Assembly: GCA_005046945.1 (NCBI GenBank)
Contig: SUSS01000026.1
Span: 1-37,471 of the forward strand
Direction of reading: 5' to 3'
DNA from: Tissierella creatinini
GTDB taxonomy: Bacteria > Bacillota > Clostridia > Tissierellales > Tissierellaceae
Length of the DNA: 37,471 nucleotides
The notes beneath the pieces were generated by a model. The model was not told the DNA's origin and made no database searches. It saw nothing but the letters and a program-made list of their open reading frames with translations. Every line of letters starts with the position of its first letter. The first letter of the stretch is position 1. Both the position numbers and the translations under genes were made by a program. This document shows positions 1-6,863 of the stretch, in pieces.

Positions 1-352
1 ACTTGTATTTTTTCGAAATATCACTGCAAATCTTATGTAGTCCAAGAGCATAATATATCTGTTGAACAAAGAGATATCCTCCGTTGAAAGAGGTTTGTTC
101 GTCCTTTGCAATTATTTTGGTTGGTGAGTATTTAACTAAAACATCTCGTTTATCTTCTTTTTCTTTTTTATTCAACTCTTCGATATAATTTTTTGCCCAT
201 TCAATTGGGTCCTGGCCGTTTAATTTTTCTTCTAATTCTTTAACAGTTCCAAGTTTTTCAACAACTTTAGTTGAATGAATGCCATTTTCATAAATAGATT
301 TTATTACGTAAAGAGATGTGGAATTTTTAGATTTTGAAATAGATAGTCTCAT
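1..352 (-). CDS. IS1634-type transposase, N-terminal part (runs off the window)
   Basis: This is the first ~117 codons of a leftward reading frame that continues beyond the window edge. The start is ATG at 350-352, with a strong GGGAGG site just upstream. The N-terminus reads MRLSISKSKNSTSLYVIKSI and continues with a KVVEKLGTVKEL stretch, which resembles the N-terminal region of IS1634/IS4-like DDE transposases. The catalytic DDE residues would lie outside the window, so activity cannot be judged. The gene sits inside an insertion sequence whose outer end is near 490 and which appears inserted into a related copy (331-650). The family call rests on remembered N-terminal similarity only. Confidence 0.7.
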   Translation of the reverse strand, partial: MRLSISKSKNSTSLYVIKSIYENGIHSTKVVEKLGTVKELEEKLNGQDPIEWAKNYIEELNKKEKEDKRDVLVKYSPTKIIAKDEQTSFNGGYLFVQQIYYALGLHKICSDISKKYK

Positions 353-650
353 ATACAAACCTCCCTTAATCCCCTATATTATAACATATTACCAGATATT
401 ACTCAATAGATATTTTGAAAAATTGACAAAAAAATAAAGCTATTTCAATAGCTTCAGCGATTATTTTCTTATTCAACTGTCAAAGATCCGATTTAGAAAA
501 TGATAACCTCATAATAAAAATCCCTCCAATCACTTATATTATAACACAATACGAGACAATACGAAAGATATATTTTTAAAAATTGACAAAAAAATAAAGC
601 TATTTCAATAGCTTCAGCGATTATTTTCTTATTCAACTGTCAAAGATCCG
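331..650. repeat. Two tandem copies of an IS end, 160 bp apart (nested insertion)
   Basis: Positions 421-490 and 581-650 are identical over 70 bases, and the preceding ~90 bases (331-420 and 491-580) align less well. The second copy keeps a transposase start codon at 510-512, exactly 160 bp from the intact one, and encodes MRLSFSKS before breaking off at the end of the first copy (490/491). This is best read as one IS end inserted into codon 8-9 of a related transposase gene. Each copy holds a small hairpin, AGCTATT-TC-AATAGCT, which may block read-in transcription. Confidence 0.75.
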
Positions 651-693
651 TATTGTAAAAAAATGTATAAGCACTTAGTAGAAAAAATACATA

Positions 694-722
694 TTGCATA
701 TTAAGATAAACTATTATATAAT
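694..722 (+). promoter_or_regulatory. Sigma-A-type promoter for the lysine-riboswitch operon
   Basis: TTGCAT (694-699) and TATAAT (717-722) are separated by 17 bases. They lie just upstream of the lysine riboswitch and directly after the IS remnant. Confidence 0.65.
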
Positions 723-737
723 TATTCTAATCGAATA

Positions 738-908
738 AAGTAGATAGAGGCGGTCCCAACATGAGTAAATAAGCCGAGGCATGAGAGATGCTGTTGATTT
801 TTATTGAAAGGGAAAGGATCCGAAGGGTGGATAATTCTCTTATATCCATGCCTGGTTTCAGAACTAATAATTCTGCAACTGTCACCAATGTGGTGGAGAG
901 CTATTGTT
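738..908 (+). promoter_or_regulatory. Lysine riboswitch (L box) aptamer
   Basis: Conserved L-box blocks appear in order: ATAGAGGCGG near 744, GAAAGGGAAAGG at 806-817 followed by CCGAAG near 820, CCTGG near 851, AACTGTCACC at 878-886 and GGTGGAGAGCTAT closing the core near 892-903. The 5' GATAG and 3' CTAT can form the closing helix P1. The family lowers expression when lysine binds; the terminator at 938-975 fits transcription attenuation. Recognition is by motif only; no covariance search was possible. Confidence 0.88.
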
Positions 909-937
909 TTGTACATAATTTAGTCGTATATTTTTAA

Positions 938-975
938 ACAAGACGTTAGTATATTCTATCGTCTTGTTTTTTTAT
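938..975 (+). terminator. Attenuator terminator of the lysine riboswitch
   Basis: The arms AAACAAGACG (938-947) and CGTCTTGTTT (962-971) pair perfectly and are followed by a T run. This is the expression platform after the lysine aptamer. Confidence 0.85.
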
Positions 976-1025
976 GACCTACCATCAGTTTACAGTGGTT
1001 TTCTGTAAATTGATGGTAGGTCATA
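976..1025. repeat. Long imperfect palindrome GACCTACCATC...GATGGTAGGTC
   Basis: Arms of about 21 bases (976-996 and 1005-1025) pair with one wobble-type mismatch around an 8-base loop. A related palindrome with the same outer sequence GACCTACCATC is at 12782-12826, so this is a small dispersed hairpin family. It lies between the riboswitch terminator and the first gene, without its own T run. Confidence 0.7.
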
Positions 1026-1032
1026 TGCAGTG

Positions 1033-1070
1033 TTTCAGTGGTGTGAGGCAATTGCTTCTGATACTTAAAA
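1033..1070 (+). repeat. Modular hairpin repeat, short copy (A1)
   Basis: This is a partial copy of the dispersed family best seen at 19357-19546. It has TTTCAGTGGTGTGAGG, then CAATTGC, then the unit-closing motif TTCTGATACTTAA. It lies 20 bases before the start of the FAD oxidoreductase gene. Confidence 0.6.
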
Positions 1071-1089
1071 TTTTTGATGGAGGATTAAG

Positions 1090-2370
1090 ATGAAAAAAGT
1101 AATAGTAGTTGGTGGCGGATGGGCCGGTTGTGCAGCAGCCATTAGTGCCAGAAAAGCAGGTGCTGAAGTAACTGTCTTAGAAAGGATGGACATGCTTCTT
1201 GGTACCGGATTAGTTGGCGGTATAATGAGAAACAACGGAAGATATACTGCAGCTGAAGAAATCATAGCTATGGGATGTGGTGATCTTTTTGAGATTTGTG
1301 ATAAGTCCTCAAGGCATATAAATATAGAGTTCCCAGGGCATAAGCATGCAAATCTTTATGATGTAGGAAAAACACCCGGTCAGGTTATGAGGCATCTATT
1401 AAAGTTAGGGATAAAGGTAGTTTTTAATATGCGTGTTAGTAAAATTGCAACTGATAATGGAAGAATTTTAAGCGTTGAGGATTCCAGAGGCAATATATAT
1501 GAAGGCGATGTCTTTGTCGATGCAACTGGAACTGCTGGACCTATAAAGAATTGTACTAAGTACGGCAATGGATGTGCAATGTGTATATTAAGATGCCCTA
1601 GCTTTGGAGGAAGGGTAAGCCTTACAGGACTTGCTGGTATAGAAGAGTCCATGGGTGGCAAGGCTGATGGGTCCATTGGTGCTATGAGTGGTTCTTGTAA
1701 GCTTTACAAGGAATCCCTTTCAGAAGAAATTCAAAAAGAGCTTAAGGAGAAGGGTGTGGCAGTTATACCTCTTCCTAAAGACCTTATTGAAGACCATCTT
1801 GATGCTAAAGCTTGCCAACAATATGCTCTTCCACAATTCAGGGACAATATAATACTTCTAGATACAGGTCATGCAAAGCTAATGACACCCTATTACAATC
1901 TAGAGACTTTAAGAAAGATTCCCGGCTTTGAAGATGCAAGGTTTGAGGATCCATATGCAGGTGGTAAAGGTAACTCCATGAGATATTTTGCCATGGCTCC
2001 AAGGGATAATTATCTTAAGGTTGAAGGTGCAGAGAATTTGTTCTGCTGCGGTGAAAAGGCTGGATTGTTAGTTGGACATACAGAAGCCATAGTAACAGGA
2101 ACTTTGGCGGGACATAACAGTGTAAGATATGCCTTAGGCAAGGAATTGATCACTATTCCTGAAGGGCTTGCAACAGGAGATGCTATTTCCTATGTAAAAG
2201 AAGAGATGTCAAAGCCGGAGGGAATGACGAAAAAATATACATTCTCAGGGTCTGTATATTTTGAAAGAATGAAAGACCTAAATTTATACAGCATTGATTC
2301 AGCCGAAATATGGAAACGGGTTGAAGAGTATGGTATGAAAAACATATTTGCAAGGGCAATAGAAAAATAA
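1090..2370 (+). CDS. FAD-dependent oxidoreductase under lysine-riboswitch control
   Basis: A 426-residue protein with an N-terminal Rossmann nucleotide-binding motif, GGGWAGCAAA, at residues 8-17, an acidic residue ending the second strand (VLER), and a C-terminal FAD-contacting region, AENLFCCGEKAGLLVGH. The pattern fits the FAD_oxidored/GidA-like class. Several cysteines (CTKYGNGCAMCILRC) cluster mid-protein and could be redox-active or bind a metal. The start is ATG with GGAGG eight bases upstream. It is the first gene of a two-gene operon with a permease 20 bases downstream, behind a lysine riboswitch. A role in using or modifying lysine or a related amine is inferred from regulation only; the substrate is unknown. 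Confidence 0.82.
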   Translation: MKKVIVVGGGWAGCAAAISARKAGAEVTVLERMDMLLGTGLVGGIMRNNGRYTAAEEIIAMGCGDLFEICDKSSRHINIEFPGHKHANLYDVGKTPGQVMRHLLKLGIKVVFNMRVSKIATDNGRILSVEDSRGNIYEGDVFVDATGTAGPIKNCTKYGNGCAMCILRCPSFGGRVSLTGLAGIEESMGGKADGSIGAMSGSCKLYKESLSEEIQKELKEKGVAVIPLPKDLIEDHLDAKACQQYALPQFRDNIILLDTGHAKLMTPYYNLETLRKIPGFEDARFEDPYAGGKGNSMRYFAMAPRDNYLKVEGAENLFCCGEKAGLLVGHTEAIVTGTLAGHNSVRYALGKELITIPEGLATGDAISYVKEEMSKPEGMTKKYTFSGSVYFERMKDLNLYSIDSAEIWKRVEEYGMKNIFARAIEK

Positions 2371-2390
2371 CGAGTAAAGAGGGAAGATAA

Positions 2391-3770
2391 GTGGAATTAG
2401 GTATACTACACTTTATATATATTTCTATGATTCTAGTAATCATAGTGACTATGAGTTTAAAAATGGATACGGTTTTGCCTTGTATAATAGGCTTGTTCTT
2501 AATGGGTTTTGCATCTACCGGAAGCCTTATTTCAGCAGTTCAGGTAATATTTAACGCTATGATAGCAGCAGGAAAAGAGTTTTTGGGTATCATTGTTATA
2601 ATTTCCTTGGTAGTGGCCATGTCCAAAGCCCTTAGTGATATAGGTGCCGATGAATTGATGTTAAGGCCTATTAAAAAAGTAATGATAAGCAAGAATGTAG
2701 CCTTTTGGATATTGGGACTTGTAATGATGCTCGTATCCTTTATCGTTTGGCCATCACCTGCAGTAGCTTTGGTAGGAGCTATTATGTTACCGGCTGCAAG
2801 AAAGGCAGGGCTTCCTGCAGTTTGGGCTGCATCGGCTATGAATTTATTTGGCCATGGTGTGGCTTTGTCCGGTGACTACTTCATTCAGGGGGCGCCGGAA
2901 GTTACTGCAAAGGCGGCAGGTCTTCCGAATGCTGGGTATATTATCAATGCCAGCTTGCCGCTTTGGATAACCATGAGTAGTGTAACTATTATTACAGCTT
3001 TTTTAATGATGAGAAGGGATTTGAAATCCGGTTGCCATGATTGTGGAGAAATTCCCGATTATGATTCATATAATGCAACTAGCATAGCAAAGGCAACTCC
3101 ACGTGCAAGAGTTGTAGCAATTGTTACTCCATTAGCTTTTTTAATTGATGCCTATGTAATGTATAAGTATAAACTCAGAGGTGGCGAAGCAACAGCCCTT
3201 GTAGGTGGAACTTCTGTCATCATTATGACCTTGGTGGCCCTAATAGAGTATAGACCAGTTAAGTCCTGTGAAAAGGTGACTGAGTACATAAAAGATGGAT
3301 TTATATTTGGAATAAAGATATTTGCTCCCGTAATCGTAATAGGTGCTTTTTTCTTCCTCGGAAGCGAAGGAACTGCAAAAGAGATATTAGGACCCAATGC
3401 AACAGGTCTATTGACAGATATAGGATTGTACCTTGCAGACAAGGTTCCGCTTTCAAAAGGACCTGTGGTAATTATACAGGCAATTGTTGGAGGGATTACT
3501 GGTCTTGATGGTTCCGGATTCTCAGGACTACCTTTGGTAGGCTCATTAGCACAGACTTTTTCCAGTGCAATTAATATAAGCAAGGAAGGACTTGCAGCCC
3601 TTGGACAGCTTACCGCCATCTGGGTAGGTGGGGGAACAATAATACCTTGGGGAGTTGTTTCCGTAGCAGCAATCTGTGGGGTAGATCCTAGGGATTTGGT
3701 TGTTAAGAATATGGTGCCTGTAAGTGTAGGATTTATAGCAACTATTCTTGTGGCTATAGTGTTGTTTTAG
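2391..3770 (+). CDS. Polytopic membrane permease, candidate lysine transporter
   Basis: 459 residues, very hydrophobic, with roughly 11-12 predicted membrane helices by eye. The start is GTG, with GAGGGAAGATAA just upstream. Features include a helix-breaking stretch, VWPSPAVALVGAIMLP, and a C-terminal stretch, GGGTIIPWGVVSVAAICG, both typical of ion-transporter-superfamily carriers (GntP, CitMHS or NhaC-like). It is cotranscribed with the FAD oxidoreductase under a lysine riboswitch. Permeases of this broad kind are known in lysine regulons of Firmicutes, so lysine or a lysine-derived compound is the likely cargo. Exact family and direction of transport are not determined. Confidence 0.78.
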   Translation: MELGILHFIYISMILVIIVTMSLKMDTVLPCIIGLFLMGFASTGSLISAVQVIFNAMIAAGKEFLGIIVIISLVVAMSKALSDIGADELMLRPIKKVMISKNVAFWILGLVMMLVSFIVWPSPAVALVGAIMLPAARKAGLPAVWAASAMNLFGHGVALSGDYFIQGAPEVTAKAAGLPNAGYIINASLPLWITMSSVTIITAFLMMRRDLKSGCHDCGEIPDYDSYNATSIAKATPRARVVAIVTPLAFLIDAYVMYKYKLRGGEATALVGGTSVIIMTLVALIEYRPVKSCEKVTEYIKDGFIFGIKIFAPVIVIGAFFFLGSEGTAKEILGPNATGLLTDIGLYLADKVPLSKGPVVIIQAIVGGITGLDGSGFSGLPLVGSLAQTFSSAINISKEGLAALGQLTAIWVGGGTIIPWGVVSVAAICGVDPRDLVVKNMVPVSVGFIATILVAIVLF

Positions 3771-3781
3771 TTTGAAACAAA

Positions 3782-3812
3782 AAGAACAAAAGGGCTGGAT
3801 CCTTTTGTTCTT
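3782..3812. terminator. Bidirectional terminator between convergent genes
   Basis: A perfect 12-base stem, AAGAACAAAAGG/CCTTTTGTTCTT, around a 7-base loop. It serves the permease on the plus strand and the reductase on the minus strand, whose stop codon overlaps its edge. Confidence 0.85.
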
Positions 3813-5307
3813 ATGCAACATTCTCTATCTTTATTTTTTCTTCGCTTTCATAGAATACATCTGATGTTTTAAGACCTTTATCCAGTAAGATTTTATAGCT
3901 GTCGGAAATCATATTCTTTGAGCCGCACATATATACCTTGTAGTCTGCCACATCCAATTCCTTAATAAGGTTGGTTACATAGCCTTTTCTTAATCCTTTA
4001 TCTAAGTTTTCCTCCCTTGAAGCTACAGGGATATAGTGGAACTTATCATATTCTTTGCTTAGCTCTCTAAAATAATCATCGTAGATAAATTCATTTTCAA
4101 ACTTTTGGCCATTTAGAAGTTTAACTTCTTCTATATCAGGTCTGTTTAAAAGTACGTCCTTTACTAGGGCGATAAAAGGTGTAATACCAATGCCATTGGC
4201 TACAAACAATACCTTCTTCACATCATCCCCAACTACAAGCTCATCTCCCATAGGACCCTCAAGAATTATGTCACTTCCTACCTTGAAGTTATCGAATATT
4301 AACTCTGTGCCAAATCCTTTAGGAACTTTCTTTATAATTACCTTAAGGCTTCTCTTGTTTTCATTATAGGAAGAAATAGAGTAGGCTCTATACTGCTTTG
4401 GTTCATCCATAATTCTTACTAGTATAAATTGTCCTGCCTTGTAATTAACTTCATAAGGATTTTGAAAAGTGAATTCAAATTCCCTAAGGTCATTTCCTAA
4501 ATCCACTATACTTGTAATCTTTGCTTCTATCTCTTGCCTGTTTTCATATCCTAGAACAATGGTATTCTCTTTTAACTCTATAGCCTGCTTTTCTGTCTTT
4601 ATGGAAAGAATACTTGCAGGGCAGTTTTCTACACATGTTCCGCACTTAATACAGTTTATATTATCAAACTGATTATTATCATTGAAGTCTAAATAAGGAG
4701 TAAGTTGGAAAGGGCAAACTCTTGAGCACTTGCCGCAGCTATGGCACTTATCTTTGCTTTCTATAGTTACCAAGACATTGGTATTTTTAGCTACACCTAC
4801 TGTCTTGCCTGCAGTATAGGATATCTTTTGAAGACTTCCCATAGGACAGAATTGACACCAGGTTCTGGAGTTTATCGCTAGAGCAAATATTCCTCCTACT
4901 ATCAATACAACCAAATAAGTATTAGAGAAGATAAATCCCAATTTATCTAAAAAGTCAAAGGTTCCCCAAAGAGGTGAAATTTTAATAATCTTATTAGAGA
5001 AACTCCAAGCAAAGAATATAAGAAAGATTGCACCAAATACTTTGTTCTTAAAAAGCTTTGGAATTTTTTTATTTCTGCTTATAGGTGCGATAACTGAGTC
5101 GAACAGACTTCCATGAGGACAGATGTTTCCACACCAATATCGGCCTGTAAAGAATGATACTCCTGTTAGGCCTGCCATAATAAAAACAACTAAGAGTCCA
5201 AGTTTGGGTTCCCATCTACCCCCTATTGCAATTAAAACTGTAAGTATCCAGCCATACTTTCTTATGTTGGTAAAGGTTCTGTTGGTTTTAATAAAATAAT
5301 TATCCAT
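3811..5307 (-). CDS. NapH-like membrane iron-sulfur protein fused to a ferredoxin-NAD(P) reductase-type module
   Basis: 498 residues from the ATG at 5307, preferred because GGAGGT lies eight bases upstream; an earlier in-frame ATG (5322) overlaps that site. The N-terminal half has several membrane helices and NapH/NosR-type cysteine motifs, WCGNICPHG and WCQFCPMG. Two ferredoxin 4Fe-4S motifs follow, CHSCGKCSRVCP and CIKCGTCVENCP. The C-terminal half is a flavin reductase: RAYSIS for FAD and GIGITPF for NAD(P). It probably passes electrons between NAD(P)H and a membrane or exported acceptor. It has its own promoter with a CsoR/CstR-like operator, matching the one before the permease pair upstream. 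The acceptor is unknown. Confidence 0.85.
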   Translation of the reverse strand: MDNYFIKTNRTFTNIRKYGWILTVLIAIGGRWEPKLGLLVVFIMAGLTGVSFFTGRYWCGNICPHGSLFDSVIAPISRNKKIPKLFKNKVFGAIFLIFFAWSFSNKIIKISPLWGTFDFLDKLGFIFSNTYLVVLIVGGIFALAINSRTWCQFCPMGSLQKISYTAGKTVGVAKNTNVLVTIESKDKCHSCGKCSRVCPFQLTPYLDFNDNNQFDNINCIKCGTCVENCPASILSIKTEKQAIELKENTIVLGYENRQEIEAKITSIVDLGNDLREFEFTFQNPYEVNYKAGQFILVRIMDEPKQYRAYSISSYNENKRSLKVIIKKVPKGFGTELIFDNFKVGSDIILEGPMGDELVVGDDVKKVLFVANGIGITPFIALVKDVLLNRPDIEEVKLLNGQKFENEFIYDDYFRELSKEYDKFHYIPVASREENLDKGLRKGYVTNLIKELDVADYKVYMCGSKNMISDSYKILLDKGLKTSDVFYESEEKIKIENVA

Positions 5308-5329
5308 ATAATATACCTCCATTATTTTT

Positions 5330-5357
5330 ATACCCTAAGGGGGTATATTTCATTATA
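5330..5357 (-). promoter_or_regulatory. CsoR/CstR-like operator and -10 element of the reductase gene
   Basis: A 17-bp palindrome, ATACCC-N5-GGGTAT, at 5330-5346 begins five bases after a perfect -10 (TATAAT on the minus strand, 5352-5357). It would cover the transcription start, the position of a repressor site. C/G-tract palindromes like this are typical of the CsoR/CstR/FrmR family. No regulator gene of that family is in the window. Confidence 0.72.
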
Positions 5358-5380
5358 CGGGATATATAATCCAATGTCAA
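5352..5380 (-). promoter_or_regulatory. Strong promoter of the reductase gene
   Basis: On the minus strand TTGACA (5375-5380) and TATAAT (5352-5357) are separated by 17 bases, a perfect consensus. The promoter sits in a near-perfect palindrome (5358-5396) that overlaps the end of the upstream permease gene, so it may also act as that gene's transcript end. Confidence 0.8.
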
Positions 5381-5384
5381 TGGA

Positions 5385-5933
5385 TTATATATCCCGTGCC
5401 AATGCTTTATTATAAATTAAACTTTTTTCATCATTGCTTAAGACTTTTTCGGTTGTATAAGCAATTATTCCTATGCCAAATAAATTCAGTATAAATCTGA
5501 TAAGAGTAAATTTTAACCCCATGGATGATGCTTCAAACAATAATAATGGAATTTTTGTAGTTGACCAAGCTCCTATCATTATCATGACATTAGATAATCT
5601 ACTACCTTTTTTTAGAAGTACACTTGCAACCGGAAAAGCTCCATATAATGGGCCTGCTGCTGCAGATCCCAGTAAAAATGCCAATAAAACACCAATAATA
5701 CCGGATTTTTCCCCCATATATTTTACCATTGTATCTTTCTTAACCCAAACATCTAATAAGCCCAGTAAGATGAATATAGGAGGGATTATAGCTAACATCT
5801 CAATTGTATTTTTCCATGATATTTGCAAGGATTTTTTTCCTAAATCAGGATTGATAATGACTATAAAAATATTTGCTACTAGAAGTAGGATAAAAACCCT
5901 ATATCGTTTAATTATTGATTTTAATTTTGCCAT
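5385..5933 (-). CDS. Half-size permease, YraQ/ArsP_1-like, second subunit
   Basis: 182 residues with about five membrane helices. The motif LLGSAAAGPLYGAFPVASVL and the later IGAWSTTKIPLLLFE resemble the repeats of YraQ/ArsP_1 family permeases (some export organoarsenicals or metals). Family members are commonly about 300 residues with two such repeats; here each half is a separate gene. The start codon overlaps the last base of the upstream permease gene's stop, showing translational coupling. The two proteins probably form one transporter. The cargo is unknown. Confidence 0.75.
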   Translation of the reverse strand: MAKLKSIIKRYRVFILLLVANIFIVIINPDLGKKSLQISWKNTIEMLAIIPPIFILLGLLDVWVKKDTMVKYMGEKSGIIGVLLAFLLGSAAAGPLYGAFPVASVLLKKGSRLSNVMIMIGAWSTTKIPLLLFEASSMGLKFTLIRFILNLFGIGIIAYTTEKVLSNDEKSLIYNKALARDI

Positions 5934-6406
5934 TACATAAGTACCCCCATTACAATTGCTACAAATATGGAGAAGATAAAGGCAGTAGCATTTCTAGCTA
6001 CAGCAGCCTTCTTCCCAAAGTAACTGATTTCAAGTGGTATTGTGACTATTCCTACCATCATTAGAGTAGATATGAATGCAGCTATTTGCATGTATCCAGC
6101 TCCACTGCCTAATAAGGCAGCTGCAAGGGGAAAGGCCACAAAGCCTGGTATTAGTGTTACAGATCCAAGTAAAGCAGCTATAATTACTCCAATCCAGCCT
6201 GATTCATTACCTAGTAATTTGGAGATTTGTGCAGGTGTAAGGATTGCCAAGGCTACCCCGATTATGATAAGTATTGCAAGAAATTGAGGCAAGATATTTT
6301 CGAAGGATTTCCAGGCTTTCTTAAGGGCCAACTTGGTGTTCTTTTTGCTCTTGACAAAGGACATAGAAAGCATAATAAATGCTATAATATACATTGTTTT
6401 GGTCAT
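5933..6406 (-). CDS. Half-size permease, YraQ/ArsP_1-like, first subunit
   Basis: 157 residues, about five membrane helices, with the repeat motif LLGSVTLIPGFVAFPLAAAL and later GIVTIPLEISYFG, parallel to the motifs in its partner gene. The start is ATG with AAAGGAG upstream. It is first of two coupled genes behind a good promoter whose start region carries a CsoR/CstR-like operator, identical in layout to the promoter of the reductase gene downstream. It probably forms a heteromeric exporter with its partner. Metalloid, metal, or sulfur species are candidate cargos by regulation and family; none is shown. Confidence 0.75.
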   Translation of the reverse strand: MTKTMYIIAFIMLSMSFVKSKKNTKLALKKAWKSFENILPQFLAILIIIGVALAILTPAQISKLLGNESGWIGVIIAALLGSVTLIPGFVAFPLAAALLGSGAGYMQIAAFISTLMMVGIVTIPLEISYFGKKAAVARNATAFIFSIFVAIVMGVLM

Positions 6407-6427
6407 TTGTATTCTCCTTTCTCGTTC

Positions 6428-6479
6428 TAACCCCTGGGGGGTATATATCGAGTATACTAAAATCTACTTCATTTGTAAA
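6428..6479 (-). promoter_or_regulatory. Permease-pair promoter with CsoR/CstR-like operator
   Basis: On the minus strand TTTACA (6474-6479) and TATACT (6451-6456) are 17 bases apart. Six bases after the -10 lies a 17-bp near-palindrome (6428-6444), plus-strand TAACCC-N5-GGGTAT, closely matching the operator at 5330-5346. Confidence 0.72.
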
Positions 6480-6529
6480 TAAAAAGTTTAATTGTGGCTT
6501 TCAATAGTTTTGATGTTTTAAAACAACTC

Positions 6530-6558
6530 TTGACTTTAGCGGTGCAAAGGGGTAATAT
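6530..6558 (+). promoter_or_regulatory. Promoter of the T-box leader
   Basis: TTGACT (6530-6535) and TAATAT (6553-6558) are separated by 17 bases, about 30 bases before the start of T-box stem I. Confidence 0.65.
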
Positions 6559-6587
6559 AAATACTATATTAAAAAACCATGACTAAG

Positions 6588-6798
6588 AATTAGTAAGGAT
6601 ATTAATTATCTTAAAGAGAGCTGCCAGTTGGTGGGAGGTAGTAGATATGTTATTCTGAATACATCTTAAGAGTTGCTTGGCTGAAGATAAGGTAGGCTGA
6701 GACGGAAATCTGCAACCGTTATAGTGCTAGAGTATAGTTGTACTCAATAAGATTAGTATTGTGAAATACTGGTGAATTAAGGTGGTAACACGGCTATT
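6588..6798 (+). promoter_or_regulatory. T-box leader with tyrosine specifier
   Basis: A classic T-box. Lower stem I pairs CTAAGA (near 6592) with TCTTAAG (near 6664). The specifier loop has AGTAA (6592-6596 region) opposite TGAATACA, giving specifier TAC (6660-6662), a tyrosine codon. AGAGAG is at 6615-6620, and the T-box sequence AAGGTGGTAACACGG is at 6779-6793. Its TGGT bulge pairs with ACCA, the acceptor end of a tRNA with discriminator A, as in bacterial tRNA-Tyr; bacterial tRNA-Trp usually has G. Uncharged tRNA-Tyr would stabilise the antiterminator and switch the gene on. Confidence 0.88.
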
Positions 6799-6837
6799 GC
6801 CCGTCCTTTGTTTTAGACAAGGGGCGGGTTTTTGTTT
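6799..6837 (+). terminator. T-box terminator
   Basis: The stem GCCCGTCCTTTG/CAAGGGGCGGG is followed by a T-rich run. The 5' arm overlaps the T-box antiterminator region, as expected for transcription attenuation. Confidence 0.88.
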
Positions 6838-6863
6838 TTATTTTAGAAATTGGAGGTTATAAA

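Noticed and set aside
722-916. Minus-strand open frame of 64 codons
   Set aside because: It lies antisense to the lysine riboswitch; conserved RNA motifs explain the sequence, and the protein resembles nothing.
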